DNA of 64,000 bases, taken from positions 34,760 to 98,759 of the forward strand of contig WEDG01005201.1 of NCBI GenBank assembly GCA_017591395.1, in the 5' to 3' direction. Made by a program: the position numbers and the translations under genes. This stretch comes from Schistocephalus solidus. Its lineage: Eukaryota; Platyhelminthes; Cestoda; Diphyllobothriidea; Diphyllobothriidae. A model generated the notes under the pieces. That model had not been told where the DNA came from. It worked only from the letters and a program-made list of their open reading frames with translations, and ran no database searches. Below are positions 23,241-34,780 of this stretch, one piece after another. Numbering within the stretch: the first letter of the stretch is position 1; each line of letters starts with the position of its first letter.

Positions 23241-24944
23241 TTTGTGGTAATGCTATTTTTCTTATGTCCCCATCTCCATGTTACAGGCGTGCGAATGATC
23301 GCCTTCCACCACAGTCATGAGACGTGCAGCATGCTGACGCGCCAGCACCGTTCAAGCATTTCCACCCACACCGTCAGTTGGTCACCTTAATGCCGTCACC
23401 AGCTCAGAAGGAGATGACATGCTGAGCGATTCTCTCTTCTCAATTCGACGCAGCACATGGAATAACCATTTCAAGTTACGAGTAGGTGATGCCACAGTTG
23501 ACAGGTTTGTGTCCAGGCGAAGGGCCGTTATCGAGCCTGTCTGGAACAGAGGAAATTGCACTTCAGTAAAAGAACTAGTCAGATCCGTAACGAGATCAGC
23601 TGCAAGGACCATGAGAGATTGAGGTGGTCTGCTAGCTCGTGGTGAAGAACACAGTTCATCATGTAGGTGAGAGAGTATTCTTAACGGAGGTGACAGGTAA
23701 TATCAAAGACACTTAATACGATCGTCAGCTCCTGTCATGTACTGGCAGACCCGGGACAGTTGACGTAGCTACGGAAACATGTTATCGTAGAGGGAAGGTT
23801 ATCCAGGGCGAAGTCTATGAACAAGATTATGCTGGCCGATTAAAAGTGATCGCGGAGTTCCGGCGATTGGCCAAGTCTGAAGCGCTACTCGCCCACATCC
23901 CTGTTCCAGTGCGGCATTGCAGTAGAAACCGGAGCGAGTAAAGATGACGACTGCGAAGTTCGCACACGCTTCTATTAAACATCCGCACAGCCTGTGGACA
24001 CGACCTCGCAGCTTTACGAATTGTGACCGGAAGGGCGTGGAATCGAGCAGCACGTACATACTTCCGGCAAGTTCACTTTTGGTATGAAAACTTTTCATAG
24101 TTATAATAAGGTTCATGTGCTCTGGGCAAGGGAGGGAACGGTAATCTGAGCAAAATAAAGCTCCTGAGGACGGGGATGGCAGACAGTGAGGCACCATGCA
24201 AAATAACATTGCTAGTATTGTCTGGCCAGTACTAAAAGGGCAGACTACTATCCCGCCAGCGATTGGCTGGTTTCTCGAATGCAAAGCGTACCAGAGGAGT
24301 TTGGAAACATATTCTCCAGTGGCAGCCATACAGACGAAGACTGTAAGCAGCCCGTAACCCAGAGAGTAAATTGTTCATCCGACAGAAAGCAAATTTTCAC
24401 TCGTGCACCTCTTTTTGGTACAGAATCCCGGTACCATGAAAATAATTGGAAATTGAAAACGCGCACTGCCCTATTGTCAACTATTTCTAGTTCTGAAATA
24501 CCATCAGTCCACAAGCAACAGCTTTTACTTTTCAATTTCACACTAAAATTAATAACTATATTTATTCACCAGGAGGTTTTCACTGTTGTCTCGATCTATG
24601 CCGGCCCAAAAATGGACAATGGTCATGCGAGCCCGCCAACGGTTAAGCTAAGGTAGTCAGCAGTGGACGGGTAGGTCAAAGTTTGTGCGTCCAGAGGCAA
24701 GACTAACTCAAGACCACCGGGAGCAGTAACCGTCTCTCACAAAGGGAGTTCTGTCTACAGTCTCCTAAATCGAGGCAAAACACACCGCTCTAATGAAGAA
24801 AGTTATCAGGCAGGAAAGAAATACCTCTTTAAATTATTCTCTAAAAATGGAAACCCAAGTGATTTCATGCATCAATGTCTGAAACTACAAGAAGTCAAAC
24901 TGAAAGGTATTTCGAACGACACGACCACTCAGGCACCAAAACCA

Positions 24945-25300
24945 ATGACCTGGCGAACTCTCCCATACGTGACCGGAATGGCCATTTCTGGCTTATTAGC
25001 CGTAATCAGCCAGTCATACACAATCCCAAGTGTATGATATGTATGACAGTGTGCGGCTTCCCAATCTGCACAAGGGACATGTATGTTTATTTGTGTCCTG
25101 GAGCTGACTTTAGAGTCTTCGCAGGCATACGCATAGCGAAGAGTAGCATATGCTGATAAGGTGGAACCGACAAAGACAAGGGAGACCGGAATGGGCATTT
25201 CTAGCTTATTAGCAGTCATACCCAAATCCCAAATGTCAATCACCTGGGATTCGAACCCGCGACCTTCGGTCGCTGAGTCGAACGCTCTGCCAATATATAT
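24945..25300 (-). mobile_element. Two S2 SINE fragments with a tRNA-like head
   Basis: Both have the S2 hallmark (GGAATGGCCATTTCTGGC; GGAATGGGCATTTCTAGC). The second ends, read in reverse, in a good tRNA-like head (TTGGCAGAGCGTTCGACTC and GGGTTCGAATCCCAGG, about 25247-25295). Confidence 0.65.
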
Positions 25301-25374
25301 ATTCTTTGGGACCAGAACGCCTTCCCGTCTTCTGCTATACAATTACCTGGGCCTCACATATTCTCGAACATTCA

Positions 25375-25376
<2 letters not shown>

Positions 25377-25456
<80 letters not shown>
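25377..25456. repeat. (AT)40 microsatellite
   Basis: 80 uninterrupted bases of AT dinucleotide, lying inside an E-Syt intron a short distance after the tRNA-like head of an S2 SINE. Confidence 0.97.
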
Positions 25457-25458
<2 letters not shown>

Positions 25459-25620
25459 TACTGAGGAATGGGCTCACACCAATCCAATTGGCTTCCCGAA
25501 GCAAAGAAACTTTGTATGGGTGGTAGGGGTCACAAAGAGGCAACCACCTACCCAGGCCGATGTCGGCAAAGCTATAAGAGCAGAGGGGGAAAGTAGATAA
25601 GAAAGGCTGAGGATACCCAC

Positions 25621-25782
25621 CATTCTGTGCAACCGCGTCCGACTTCGAGGGTTCGCAGATCGATGGAGGTGGTACCGAGAAGGGGCATCGAACTCTTTCG
25701 GGAAAAAAGTTTTGAGTGTTGTTTCACTTCTATTCGCAGAGTGCAAAAGTCTAACTCCTGTTGCCTGATGGCGAAGTCAAAG
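25621..25782 (-). CDS. ESYT: Extended synaptotagmin exon: second half of C2C
   Basis: The acceptor CTCACCTTTCAG gives one base completing a split Ser codon (AG+C), followed by FDFAIRQQELDFCTLRIEVK, then HSKLFSRKSSMPLLGTTSID and LRTLEVGRGCTEW. The donor is GTGGGT with two bases carried over. This matches the E-Syt C2C pattern: SFDF, then LDVAVK, then LLGKVLV, then xxWxQW. Length 162 and phases (1 + 53 codons + 2) agree with both neighbouring exons. Confidence 0.9.
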
Positions 25783-26358
25783 CTGAAAGGTGAGAGATAC
25801 GCTCAAAAGGAAGTAGAACAGCCATTTAACAAATACAAAAAAGTTGTATCGACGGGGTCAACAACTCGCCAAACGCCAGCAAACTTGACGCGATCTTCTG
25901 ATAGGACATAAAAGTGTGTTGGGGCGGAAACTGGGTCTATATGTTTTCCAGTGCACACACGACTGGCAGCTGTCTTCGGTTCGATCGTTCAAAATGACTG
26001 TCACTCACGTTTTAATAAAGAACCGAGAACGCGCGTTCCAGGTTAAGATCGCTCTGTTTGAACCTATCCGTGTTCAAGCAGCTCAGTAGCCGCCTTTCTA
26101 AGGTTCAAACCTACGCGAACTAGCAGCACCTAACCAATTTGTGGACGCACTGCTACCAACCTGATCAAACAAGTCCAGAAAAGACGGACGAAAGGGAGCA
26201 ATAAAAACCCATAGAAAGCGGGCAACCATTGCATTGCAAGCGTGGAATTCGGATGTTAGTCTGCGCAGTCGGCGAGATCAATCAATGCAGGGCACACCTA
26301 GGCGCCAAAACGGAATAGAAAAGAACCAATGGGAACGAGTTGGGTGCCAACGACTAAC

Positions 26359-26499
26359 CTCTCCTCAAAAACGGGATTGAGCTCGCCATAGACCACTTTG
26401 GTCTTCTTTGAGTCATCCAAATCAGCATGATTGGAGTGAAGGAGGATCAATTTCACATAGGAGTCGGCGAGGCCATGTTTGTTAACCCCACGTAGGCCC
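26359..26499 (-). CDS. ESYT: Extended synaptotagmin exon: first half of C2C
   Basis: The acceptor TGTTATGTAG and donor GTTAGT enclose a frame reading GLRGVNKHGLADSYVKLILL, then KKTKVVYGELNPVFEE. This is the C2 type-I loop-1 and loop-2 region; E-Syt family: GSDPYVRMYLLPD...KTLNPVFDQ. Of the usual loop-1 acidic ligands only the LAD aspartate is visible, and the upstream Asp position holds N/K. Calcium binding by this C2C is therefore doubtful, as for many E-Syt C2C domains. It needs two carried bases from upstream, which the preceding exon does not supply. Confidence 0.9.
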
Positions 26500-26892
26500 C
26501 TACATAACAGCAAGGAAGGAAACCGTCTAAGGGTCAGACAAAAGACACTCTTTGTGGCAAGAGAGGGTATGTGAAATAACAGAGAGAAGGGTGGGTCCAC
26601 AGAACATCATTTTTACAGAAAAAAGACCATGGTCTTTGACCTTGTAAATCGTGCAACTTATCTTTTGTGAAGGTGAAAACCCCTTCAGACACGCCTGAAT
26701 TTCGATTCGACGACGATAGCCAATATCAGAGAGATGAAAATACCAGGTTTCAAAGTGTATCCAAATTGCGTCAGGCGCCGGAAAAGTGAATCGTCGCATC
26801 ACAGTATAGAATACGGGCAGATGCGGTCAAACTAAAGATCCGATAAGACCATGAAATTTAATAAAAGCTGAAATCTCCCGCTGTAAAATTGT

Positions 26893-27280
26893 TATGACCC
26901 GGCCTGGTAACTGAAATTCACACGAAAAGTATGCTTACCAGATTGTTGTCCCAAACGTCACCACAGTACAGAATGAGAAAACAAGCGGCCAGGAGAATAG
27001 GTATAAAAAACCTGCAAGTCATTCTCACTGAAAAGCTGCGTGTAATTAAAGCATCCCAGTCAGGTTTTCTAATATCCTGTCCAATCCGCTTTCAAAAAGC
27101 TATAGAAGAGCCGAGGAACTCCTCGCAGATACGGACCAATCAGATCCATAGGAAGCACTGTGACAACAGTCAATGCGGGACGCTGTCCGGCGCACTGTCA
27201 TAGCATGCAGCACAGGTACCGCGCGAATGCGCTTTTCTTCCAAATTGACTCTTAGTGGAAATGTGGACATTCCCGAACAA
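26893..27280. repeat. Unclassified ~390-bp repeat R1, copy 1
   Basis: It aligns along its length with 40748-41150. Shared blocks in order are CGGCCTGGTA, GGTTGTCCCAAAC-like, AAAAGCTGCGTGTA-like, TCTAATATCCTGTCCAATCC-like, ACCAATCAGATCCA-like, ACAGTCAATGCGGGA, GCATGCAGC and AATGTGGACATTC. No coding capacity and no clear terminal repeats. Confidence 0.75.
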
Positions 27281-27320
27281 TAGTCCAGCGTGCTCTTTGA
27301 TATGACCTTAAAACAAGCAT

Positions 27321-27673
27321 TAAGGATGACTTACATGGCCGTCCAATCAGGACACGGGAATGGAAACGCCCCGCTCACTTAAATAGGTGGCCTTGAGGAC
27401 GGGTACTTATTCCCACGTCTTAAACTGAACATCAAACTAAACTGTAACCTTAGTCTTAAACCTAAAGCCTACGGTAAACACGAACACGAACCCAAACTTT
27501 AACCTTTAACATAATCCTGACCCTAACCACAACTCTGATCTTAACCTTGACATTAAACTTAACCCTCACCTTGAGACTAAACCTAATTTGTCCGCAAGTT
27601 GATGCAAAGCCACATGTATTGCTGGCGGTTCCTATTCCGGGGTCCTGTTAGGCGGCCATGCAAGTCATCCTTA
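27321..27673. mobile_element. MITE-B copy 1: TIR element filled with telomere-like hexamers
   Basis: The left end AGGATGACTTACATGGCCG and the reverse complement of the right end AGGATGACTTGCATGGCCG form terminal inverted repeats. They extend about 48 bp through GGACACGGGAATGGAAACGCC and its counterpart. TA flanks both ends (27321-27322 and 27672-27673), a TA target site. The core (about 27420-27595) is a degenerate run of CTTAACC/CCTAACC-like units, the C-rich strand of a TTAGGG-type telomere repeat. Confidence 0.8.
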
Positions 27674-29236
27674 CGTCCCACGCAAGTAAGAAAGGTTGAG
27701 TTGCGATACTTCTAGGCAAATTGAAAGGGTCCTCAGAAGGTATTCAGTAGTAATGATCGGGTTCGCGTCACCGTTGTATGAGAACGACAGGCTACCGCCC
27801 ACATCCTCCAAGTGTTCCCAGGGCAGCCGAAGGCGAATTTTAATTGACTACCTAATTGTGACAAATTCGGCGGCCTCGTCGTGATTCGAAGTATGGGTGA
27901 GAAAAGCGGTTGTGACCGGTTACATGCCCAACAAAACACGCAATAAACTAACATGTTGATGATGTTGTCTCACGGGACGTGTTAATCTGGTTGTGTAGAG
28001 TCCGCACATAATTAATGTCGTAGATGTATCAGTTGCACGTCTTAGACGTAGGCCTTTCCGTTAGGTCAGCCACTGCGCCCGATCAAATAAGCTGGTTGGC
28101 AGGTTCGGACAGCTGACTGGTGTGCGAGATAGGAAAGAGAGAGAGAGAGGTTGGCAACAGGGGGGGATGTACACTCACGACATTTCAGCGCATTTCTCAC
28201 TTACAATAAATCTTATTACCTTTAATCTACTACAACGCAGCAGGAGTCTTGACTTGGAAGGCGGCCATTTCCAGGTGCTTCCCTGGACCGATATTCAGGC
28301 TGAAATGGCTCCTTCTGAATGTTATCTCTATTCGAGTTGCCCATGTTAAACCTCGGTACATTCAGTGGTACCAGGCCGTGCGTGGCACGTATAGACAGGA
28401 TGTTTCACAGTATTAACCACCACGCCTACGCTCACCTCCAGTCGCATGACGTCCCTCCATCGGAACAAGATGCGTGAAGGAGGAGGGAGTATGGTAGATG
28501 ACGTGAAAATTTGCTTTATTATAAATTAATTAATGCGCAAATCATCGGTGCAGCTCCCAGTGGAAGAGGTCGTATGTGCCGATTGAAGTGTCAATGTCCT
28601 GATCACCAACCATAAAATCGATTAGTATTGGAGATTGGAGACATTACTAGAAGGTTTATTTACATCATTTACAGGAGGTGGATAACGGCGTACCCTGCTC
28701 GCTTCTCGTGGGGCCATCAGCGTCATCCAGCCAGTTCGTCTGGATTGGACAACCCCGTGTCCGCCAGAACACAACGCCTCCCATCTACCGCAGTCTAACC
28801 TGTTGCCACTAGCGACACAGTACAGACTACGATAAGACACATCTGCTTATGCCATAACATCGAGCATCCATCCCAAAACCACAAACATGGACATCGTCAA
28901 TTACGTACGGGGAGAACATCGCAGTGCCGAAGTTCCACAAAGGCAACAGGGCATACTGGGTGTGTGTGTGTATGCGAAAACGAGAGCTCGTGCCCTCGGT
29001 CCTACAAAACAGCATTTCAGTCGACATTGAAAGGGGGCGACCAGTTGCGTTTGGGTGTAAGAAACTGACGAGCGGACGGCGTACGCCAGCTCCGTGGATA
29101 AAGCCCTTGTTATGTCCACCAAAGCGCCACCTCTTCGATGCCACCTTGAGGACGTACATCAACCGTTGCCAATACAAGATTCAGTGTAAGTATCTGGCTG
29201 AAGGTAAAAAAATAAACAAAAAAACTTGCTCAATAC

Positions 29237-29360
29237 GATGAACAGTGATCTCGAGGATCTCTAGGTCCACATTGTAGTGCAGGGTCAGGCGCAGTTTCCC
29301 AGACGGATTCGGTGGAGCCACACCTTGGGGAGCGCCTGAAATGGTGGACATCGTTGACGC
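29237..29360 (-). CDS. ESYT: Extended synaptotagmin exon: linker end and first strands of C2C
   Basis: An ATTTTAG acceptor in phase 0 gives ASTMSTISGAPQGVAPPNPS, then GKLRLTLHYNVDLEILEITV and His: the first two strands of a C2 domain (family: GxIxLTIRHxxxxNKLIVVVH). The donor GTATTG (29236-29231) leaves one carried base, but the next recognised exon needs two; see the microexon finding. The exact 3' border is therefore less certain than the rest. Confidence 0.82.
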
Positions 29361-29520
29361 CTAAAATACCACAAAAAAAGGAAATTTGCCAACACCAGCA
29401 GATGTGGGGAGGTGGCATATGCAACTCGAAGCGGCGTAATGGCAGGAAAACAGCGTAACAGAACTAGGAAAAGTAAAATGTGCCGGCATGCATCCGGGGT
29501 TCTGTGTGGGAATGAGGATA

Positions 29521-29539
29521 GGGGGGGGGGGGGGGGGGG
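29521..29539 (+). repeat. G19 homopolymer run
   Basis: Nineteen Gs followed by CGGCGGCGGCG, in an E-Syt intron; the transcribed strand carries the C run. Confidence 0.95.
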
Positions 29540-29637
29540 CGGCGGCGGCGGGAGATGGGCTGGTTTGCTGCCATGCTGTACGCACATCCAAGCGAACGAG
29601 GATCAAAACGACAGGATGAGTTGTCGTGTGCGCTTAC

Positions 29638-29809
29638 ACGCTCCACCGCACTGGTCCCCTGATGGCTGGGGGAGGGCGACCTACTGGGGCCTGGGGAAAG
29701 AGCGGTCTTCATCCTCCCAATGGTCTTGCAGGCTTTCATCACTGGGCATGGGTGAGGGCGGACTCGCGCTGGGCACGACGCCCGCAGTAGGCTCATAGGG
29801 TGTAACAAC
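29638..29809 (-). CDS. ESYT: Extended synaptotagmin exon: Ser/Pro-rich linker
   Basis: The acceptor CTCTAAATCGGCAG and donor GTAAGC (phase 0 out, as the next exon requires) define 172 bases. In the frame demanded by the donor, the end reads KTALSPGPSRSPSPSHQGTS then AVER, a linker composition typical of the C2B-C2C region in E-Syts. The frame demanded by the upstream exon (VVTPYEPTAGVVPSASPPSP...) is also open for 42 codons but ends in TAG. A missing exon upstream (length 2 modulo 3) would reconcile the phases. Confidence 0.6.
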
Positions 29810-32800
29810 CTGCCGATTTAGAGAAAAGGAGGCTGGCACGTTTAGAAGAAGTATCTTCTGAATGCGCAAAATTGGAAAATAACAGTAGGAGAGGTTTTGA
29901 GCAAAAGAGGCAGGTGAGAGGCGGGAGGTGCACTGTTGGGATGTATGGGGAATGAATGGGTCGGAAGCAGGTAACCAGAAAACTACCAAATTGGAGGTAT
30001 CATGCAAAAAGCATGGTGCGCAGAAGCCTAATAAAAATAAGAAATTCTTGCCAGGACAATACTATGCCTTTTGAAAGGATAAAATTAGGTAAAACGAGCT
30101 TATGACAGCTGCCTGAAATAAGTGTGCATATAGTTGCTACGTATTTTATTTTAGTAGAGATAAATCGATGTCCATCTTTACGGTTTCCAGAGCGCATGAT
30201 TTTACGCCTATTCAAGATACCATCATTGTCTGTTTAGGGGAGCCGTTCCTACTATACTATAAGCATGCGATGGCGTCCTGGTGACAGAGTTCTCATTAAC
30301 TTATAATTCTACAAATGAATTTAATTGCCAAAAAGCCGCCAGGTAAGCGAGGAAATCTGCGTTTTCCTGAGCTTTCTGTCACTGATTGCCGGAATTTTAT
30401 TCTCACCACCCAAAAATCCTTATTTTCCCCTTTTCCGTTTTACAGGTGATCTGGGCGATAATCGTAGGGGGCCGGAAGTAGTTATAGGTCAGTCTCATCA
30501 AAATATCAAAAGAGTGGTAGAAATCCTTCGCAAGAAAAACAAAATGGAACATACGACCAGCGACTAGAGGTATGCACTAATAAAGTAGGTTTTTGCGAAG
30601 AGCGAGGTCCTCTTCAATGTGAAAATGGAAAGTCTGTAACGCACAGGCAAAAGATTATGTTCCAGGGCTAAGGTTATTGCAGTTGTATTTAGGACATCTT
30701 AATTCAGAGGACCAAGGGTGGTCAATTCAGGTTTGGAGATCCTCATCAGCTAACGAAAGCGCAGAGATGTTTCCGAGGCTGCGTCCCATGAGGCATCGAG
30801 CATTTAATCCAGCTGTGGGAGTCAGTAATCTATCCTGATTATAGGCAGAAATATTGCTCCCTCACCTCCACTATATTCTCAATTCGTTTGCCTCGAACCT
30901 TCACAGTGAGAATTTGCCAAAAAGAGTCCTAATCAGTGGATTTTGCCCACACCGAGATGCATTTTTTTGAAATTATGTGTACTGACTATACTTCAGTAGA
31001 TCGGTCAACGTGGATCAATGGATCCAAAGCCTAGCAGTAAGATCCTGTTGGCTTACGGATCATCATTTTGTCGTCTTGCACAACTCTGGTTAGGCATTAT
31101 GGCCTTTTTAAAGATCAGAACAACAAGAAGATTCAAATTCGAAGAGAGGGGTGTAAAAAATAAGTCAAAATAAAATTAAAATTCCAAGCTGGAGCATCAC
31201 TCACCCGATAAACCCCTCAAGGGACACACGAAACAACAGCGAGTTCTCACAACCTCGCCGGTTACATAAGAGCATTTTCGAAACGCCTTTTAAACAGGAC
31301 TTCAAAAAGCAATACCTCAACTGGCTCTGCTTTCCAGTATGCACTACATTGCGTATCTTTGGTAAAGGCAAACTTAACTAGACACTGAACCAGACACCTG
31401 GAACGCTAAAGGTTACTTGTGGGAAGTCGACACTAAATCAGACCTCATCAGCATACGACATAAGCCGCGAGTTCCGAGGATTAAGATTGCTTCTCAGCAG
31501 GACGCTTGATCGCAAAGAAAAATCTGAAATCGAAAGAATTCTGAAGGTGAAGCCAGGGTCTAGCTAGTGGAAAAAGAACTTTCGGTCACATAACAGCGCA
31601 GTGACGAACTGCACCGATAGAACACAATTACTACTGGCACAACCCTGTGTGGCTGCCAATCTCTGGCATTTTTCCAACGATCCCAGGTCGAGGGTTGTGC
31701 ACCACTGGCATACGAAACGAAGACGTTACTTGAAACTAAAAACGGATACTTTCCTAGACATTAGAAGGGGAAGTGTGCGAGGTGACAATGGTGGGGCTCA
31801 TTTTGAGGTCAGTCTTCTCGTCAAAGAAAACTTATCGAGCAACTGATCAAAAAGAGATTTTTAAAGGTCACCCCCCGCCGATACCAAATCTGGAGAAAAT
31901 GATAGACGGGAAGATGTAGCAGCTCCGAATTCAATAACCCTTTTCGTTAAAACCTGGCGATGCAAGGTCTGTTTTCATGTGAAAACCAAATTAAATGCTG
32001 CCAACAGCCTCGTTTTCCTACTGATAATGGAGATCAAGGCTGATAGAGCAGTTCCATACTAACGAATTCTTTTGCAAAGTAACGAGGGCAGTCGACGAGG
32101 AAGAAGGATATCTTCGATTAAGGTAGCTTTGCGTCCACGTACCACCAAAACGTGCAAGAAGGTAGAGAGCACGAAGTGGATCCAGTTGGGATCCAACGCA
32201 TATTTTACCCACTATAGTCAACAATGTTAGTATTTGTACAATCACGACTGGGGCCAAAATTTTGACTTTGGGTGGCTGTGAACTGACGAGATAGCTTAGT
32301 TCACTTCTGAATTTGGCCGCTATACCATTTAGTCCTGTGATAGCAGAGACCCCTAATCTTTATTCCGAGGCTCGTTCTAGTAACGGTCGAGACAAGATTG
32401 TCTGTAGGATGCGCAGACGCCTTATTTGATTTTCCGGTAAATTAATTCAAACTATCTGCAGTCTTCCCGTCAGTGGAACGTGGGGTGCCGGAAACTGTGC
32501 GAGCTAAATGCAGTGCAAGTCTCTCTTCGATATAAACGAGTTCACATGCAACTCTCTAGTGCACGTCAGGGATGAGTTATCAGTACCTTCGTGACCCGCA
32601 TTTTCAGACAGTAAAATCTGGAGCCCGTCTGGAGAGTCTAGCGCACAAGGGCCTTAAACAGCAATTTTCGGTGCCTACCTCGTCCTAGTTTCCCGGCTGC
32701 GATTCGAGGCAAGCCCCAGGTTCTGCAATTGTCTCTCCGGCACCGAAGTTCGCTACTTCAAATGCAGTCTACAAATATACACGGAACCATCCAGGGAGAA

Positions 32801-33129
32801 TATTTATTACTGTTTCAGACTTCGACATTACTGCCCCTCATTCCTCGGTAGAAAAATATTCACAACCTTTTCAACAGCCATCGAAAATTCTGGAGAATGC
32901 ACCAGAAAAGGCACGAGGTCACTAGTCAAGTGTGATATTCTGAGGCATTTTTTTGTGGCACAGCTTCGTCTAATCCGAAAATGCCGAAATGCACGACCCC
33001 TAAATTCTGCGGCATGTTACCCGAAATTTCAAAGAAAAGTCAATAATCGAGAAGATTTACCAGACTGTAACATGCGAGCGGTTCTTCGTCATGCAACCAA
33101 GATGAAGGAACTAGATGACAGGTTAACCG

Positions 33130-33440
33130 TTAACTCCGACAAGGTCCACGGCAGGGTGGGCACAGAGACGGTGACTTATTAGGTTACAGCGATGCACTAC
33201 ATCTACTGCGCGCTCTCTCTTTACTCTTACCCAACTGTACCCGGAATCAAGCCAGATTCACGAAGACCGGATGCGGGAAAGGGCACATATGGCTGGTGCG
33301 GCGTGAGCCTGCACCTAGACGTGCTACCACAAACCTAAACCAATGGGTGGCATCTGTTATGGGTATGCCGCCACAATAACGCTCGCCGTGCCCTGATCTG
33401 ACCCCCTTGTTGATCCAGCGCTAGACAGGTGCTACAGAAG
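33130..33440. mobile_element. SINE-like family S3, diverged copy
   Basis: Shares GTCCACGGCAGGGTGG, ACGGTGACTTATTAG, ACGAAGACCGGATGCGGGA and GCATCTGTTATGGGTA with the S3 family, in the family order. Confidence 0.6.
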
Positions 33441-34387
33441 GCCGCCATTTCAGTCTATTTTCAGGTCAGATATGCGAACGCCACTAGCAACCTACTTGTA
33501 ATATTGCCGATCGTAGACGGAGAACGTGAACCTTTTGCTAAACGATAAAGATGTAGACGTTCAGTCAACTGAACACCGATTGGAGGCTGCGGCCTTTCAA
33601 GCCTCTGAATGCAGTACCGCGGACAAGAAACGTAAAATAAGTCAGAGGTGACTTCTGAAATTGCTAAACTACTCAGCTGATATCAGGGAGATGGTTTTTA
33701 CCTGTCGGCCTGACATCCCTTTGAGTGGCAGAGAGTGGAAAGACCGGTCGATAGTAGCTAGTCATGAGAAAGCTGGATTATTAACTCATCACCTCCTCGC
33801 TGCCCTCACCTCCTCTCACGTGACCCCCCCCCCCCTCCCTCCAGGGGAGGTCACCGAAGCCACAAGGCACCCCGAGAGAATGCTTCGACGGTCTGGCTTC
33901 ACGGAGTAGTTATATGAGCATGGAGACATGAGCTTGTTCCTTATGACTGGGGCCCGGCCATCGTTGTGCCCGTCTTCGGAGATGGGAGGTAGGACGGTGT
34001 GAGAAAACTACGAAACCATAAAACAAAGGTCTTCGCTATTGTCATTCTCAGGCGAATTCCGTGTACGTGACTTTAGAACGACAACCAACCGAGCAGGGTC
34101 ATGGGTCGGACGCAGATACGCCGATCGGATATTAAAATGCTGGGCTATTCTCTACCTTTTTGAATTACCCTTGAGTCCCCGGAGCAGATACTGGAATTAG
34201 ACAGTTTGCCGGCAAAACGCATTGTCATGATGAGGGTCTATTACCGTTCCACCACTGCGCGAGTTCTAGTCAACAGTATGCCCAATCGTTCAATATGCAT
34301 TATGGGGTTAGAAAAGATATTATATTCAGTCGTCCATCCCCTGCGAATACTCCATTGGAACTCAGGTGTCAGAAGACTAATTTGAAC

Positions 34388-34780
34388 TGTGTTAGCGCCC
34401 CACGCTGACGACCTACAGTCCGTGCTATCGCAGATGAATGAGGCCGCCAAATCCGTCGGCTTATCCCTAAACACTGCGACGACAAAAGTATTTTCGAGTT
34501 ACATCCGGGACCAAACAAAGGGGTCTCTTGGGATTAATGGCTGTCAGTACGGAGAAGTAGACCATTTCCACAAAGCTTAGGGCGAAAGTGGCGCCAAATA
34601 AACACAGTAAGGACAACATCGTTTCCCGAATGGATGCTACCCGCAGGGTTTTCATGATTCATAGAACGCGTATCTGGATCCGATGCAACTTCCACGTCGC
34701 TCCAGGAGATCCGCGTGTACCGGGACATTCGCCCATTCATTTATTCTGCACATTCATGACAAATTAGCCATGAACGTGAA
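34388..34780 (+). mobile_element. Non-LTR retrotransposon relic, RT palm/thumb part
   Basis: One frame reads HADDLQSVLSQMNEAAKSVG then LSLNTATTKVFSSYI, typical of the RT region just after the catalytic (Y/F)ADD box of RTE/CR1-like LINEs (DDLQ...NxxAxxxGLxINxxKTKV). After a frameshift the next frame continues SKDNIVSRMDATRRVF. It is stop-ridden and 5'-truncated. Confidence 0.65.

Larger units (their letters stand above)
22419..25620 (-). other. E-Syt intron with SINEs and an AT microsatellite
   Basis: Contents: S2 (22838-23060), a plus-oriented tRNA-like SINE (23089-23165), two S2 pieces (24945-25045, 25165-25300) and an (AT)40 run (25377-25456). Long open frames at 23799-24329 (minus) and 24279-24656 (plus) show no domain. 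Confidence 0.65.

Noticed and set aside
23799..24329. 176-codon minus-strand frame in an E-Syt intron
   Set aside because: No recognisable domain, no splice-consistent junction with the C2C exons, and the neighbours already join in phase without it.
25343..25543. Open frames of alternating Ile and Tyr
   Set aside because: They are the translation of the (AT)40 microsatellite.
27420..27600. True interstitial telomere or chromosome fusion point
   Set aside because: The hexamers are degenerate and bounded by inverted repeats with TA target sites, which fits a transposon better.
28622..29241. Overlapping frames near 28.6-29.2 kb as E-Syt exons
   Set aside because: None gives C2 sequence or fits the phases of the flanking exons; the missing piece there should be only a few bases.
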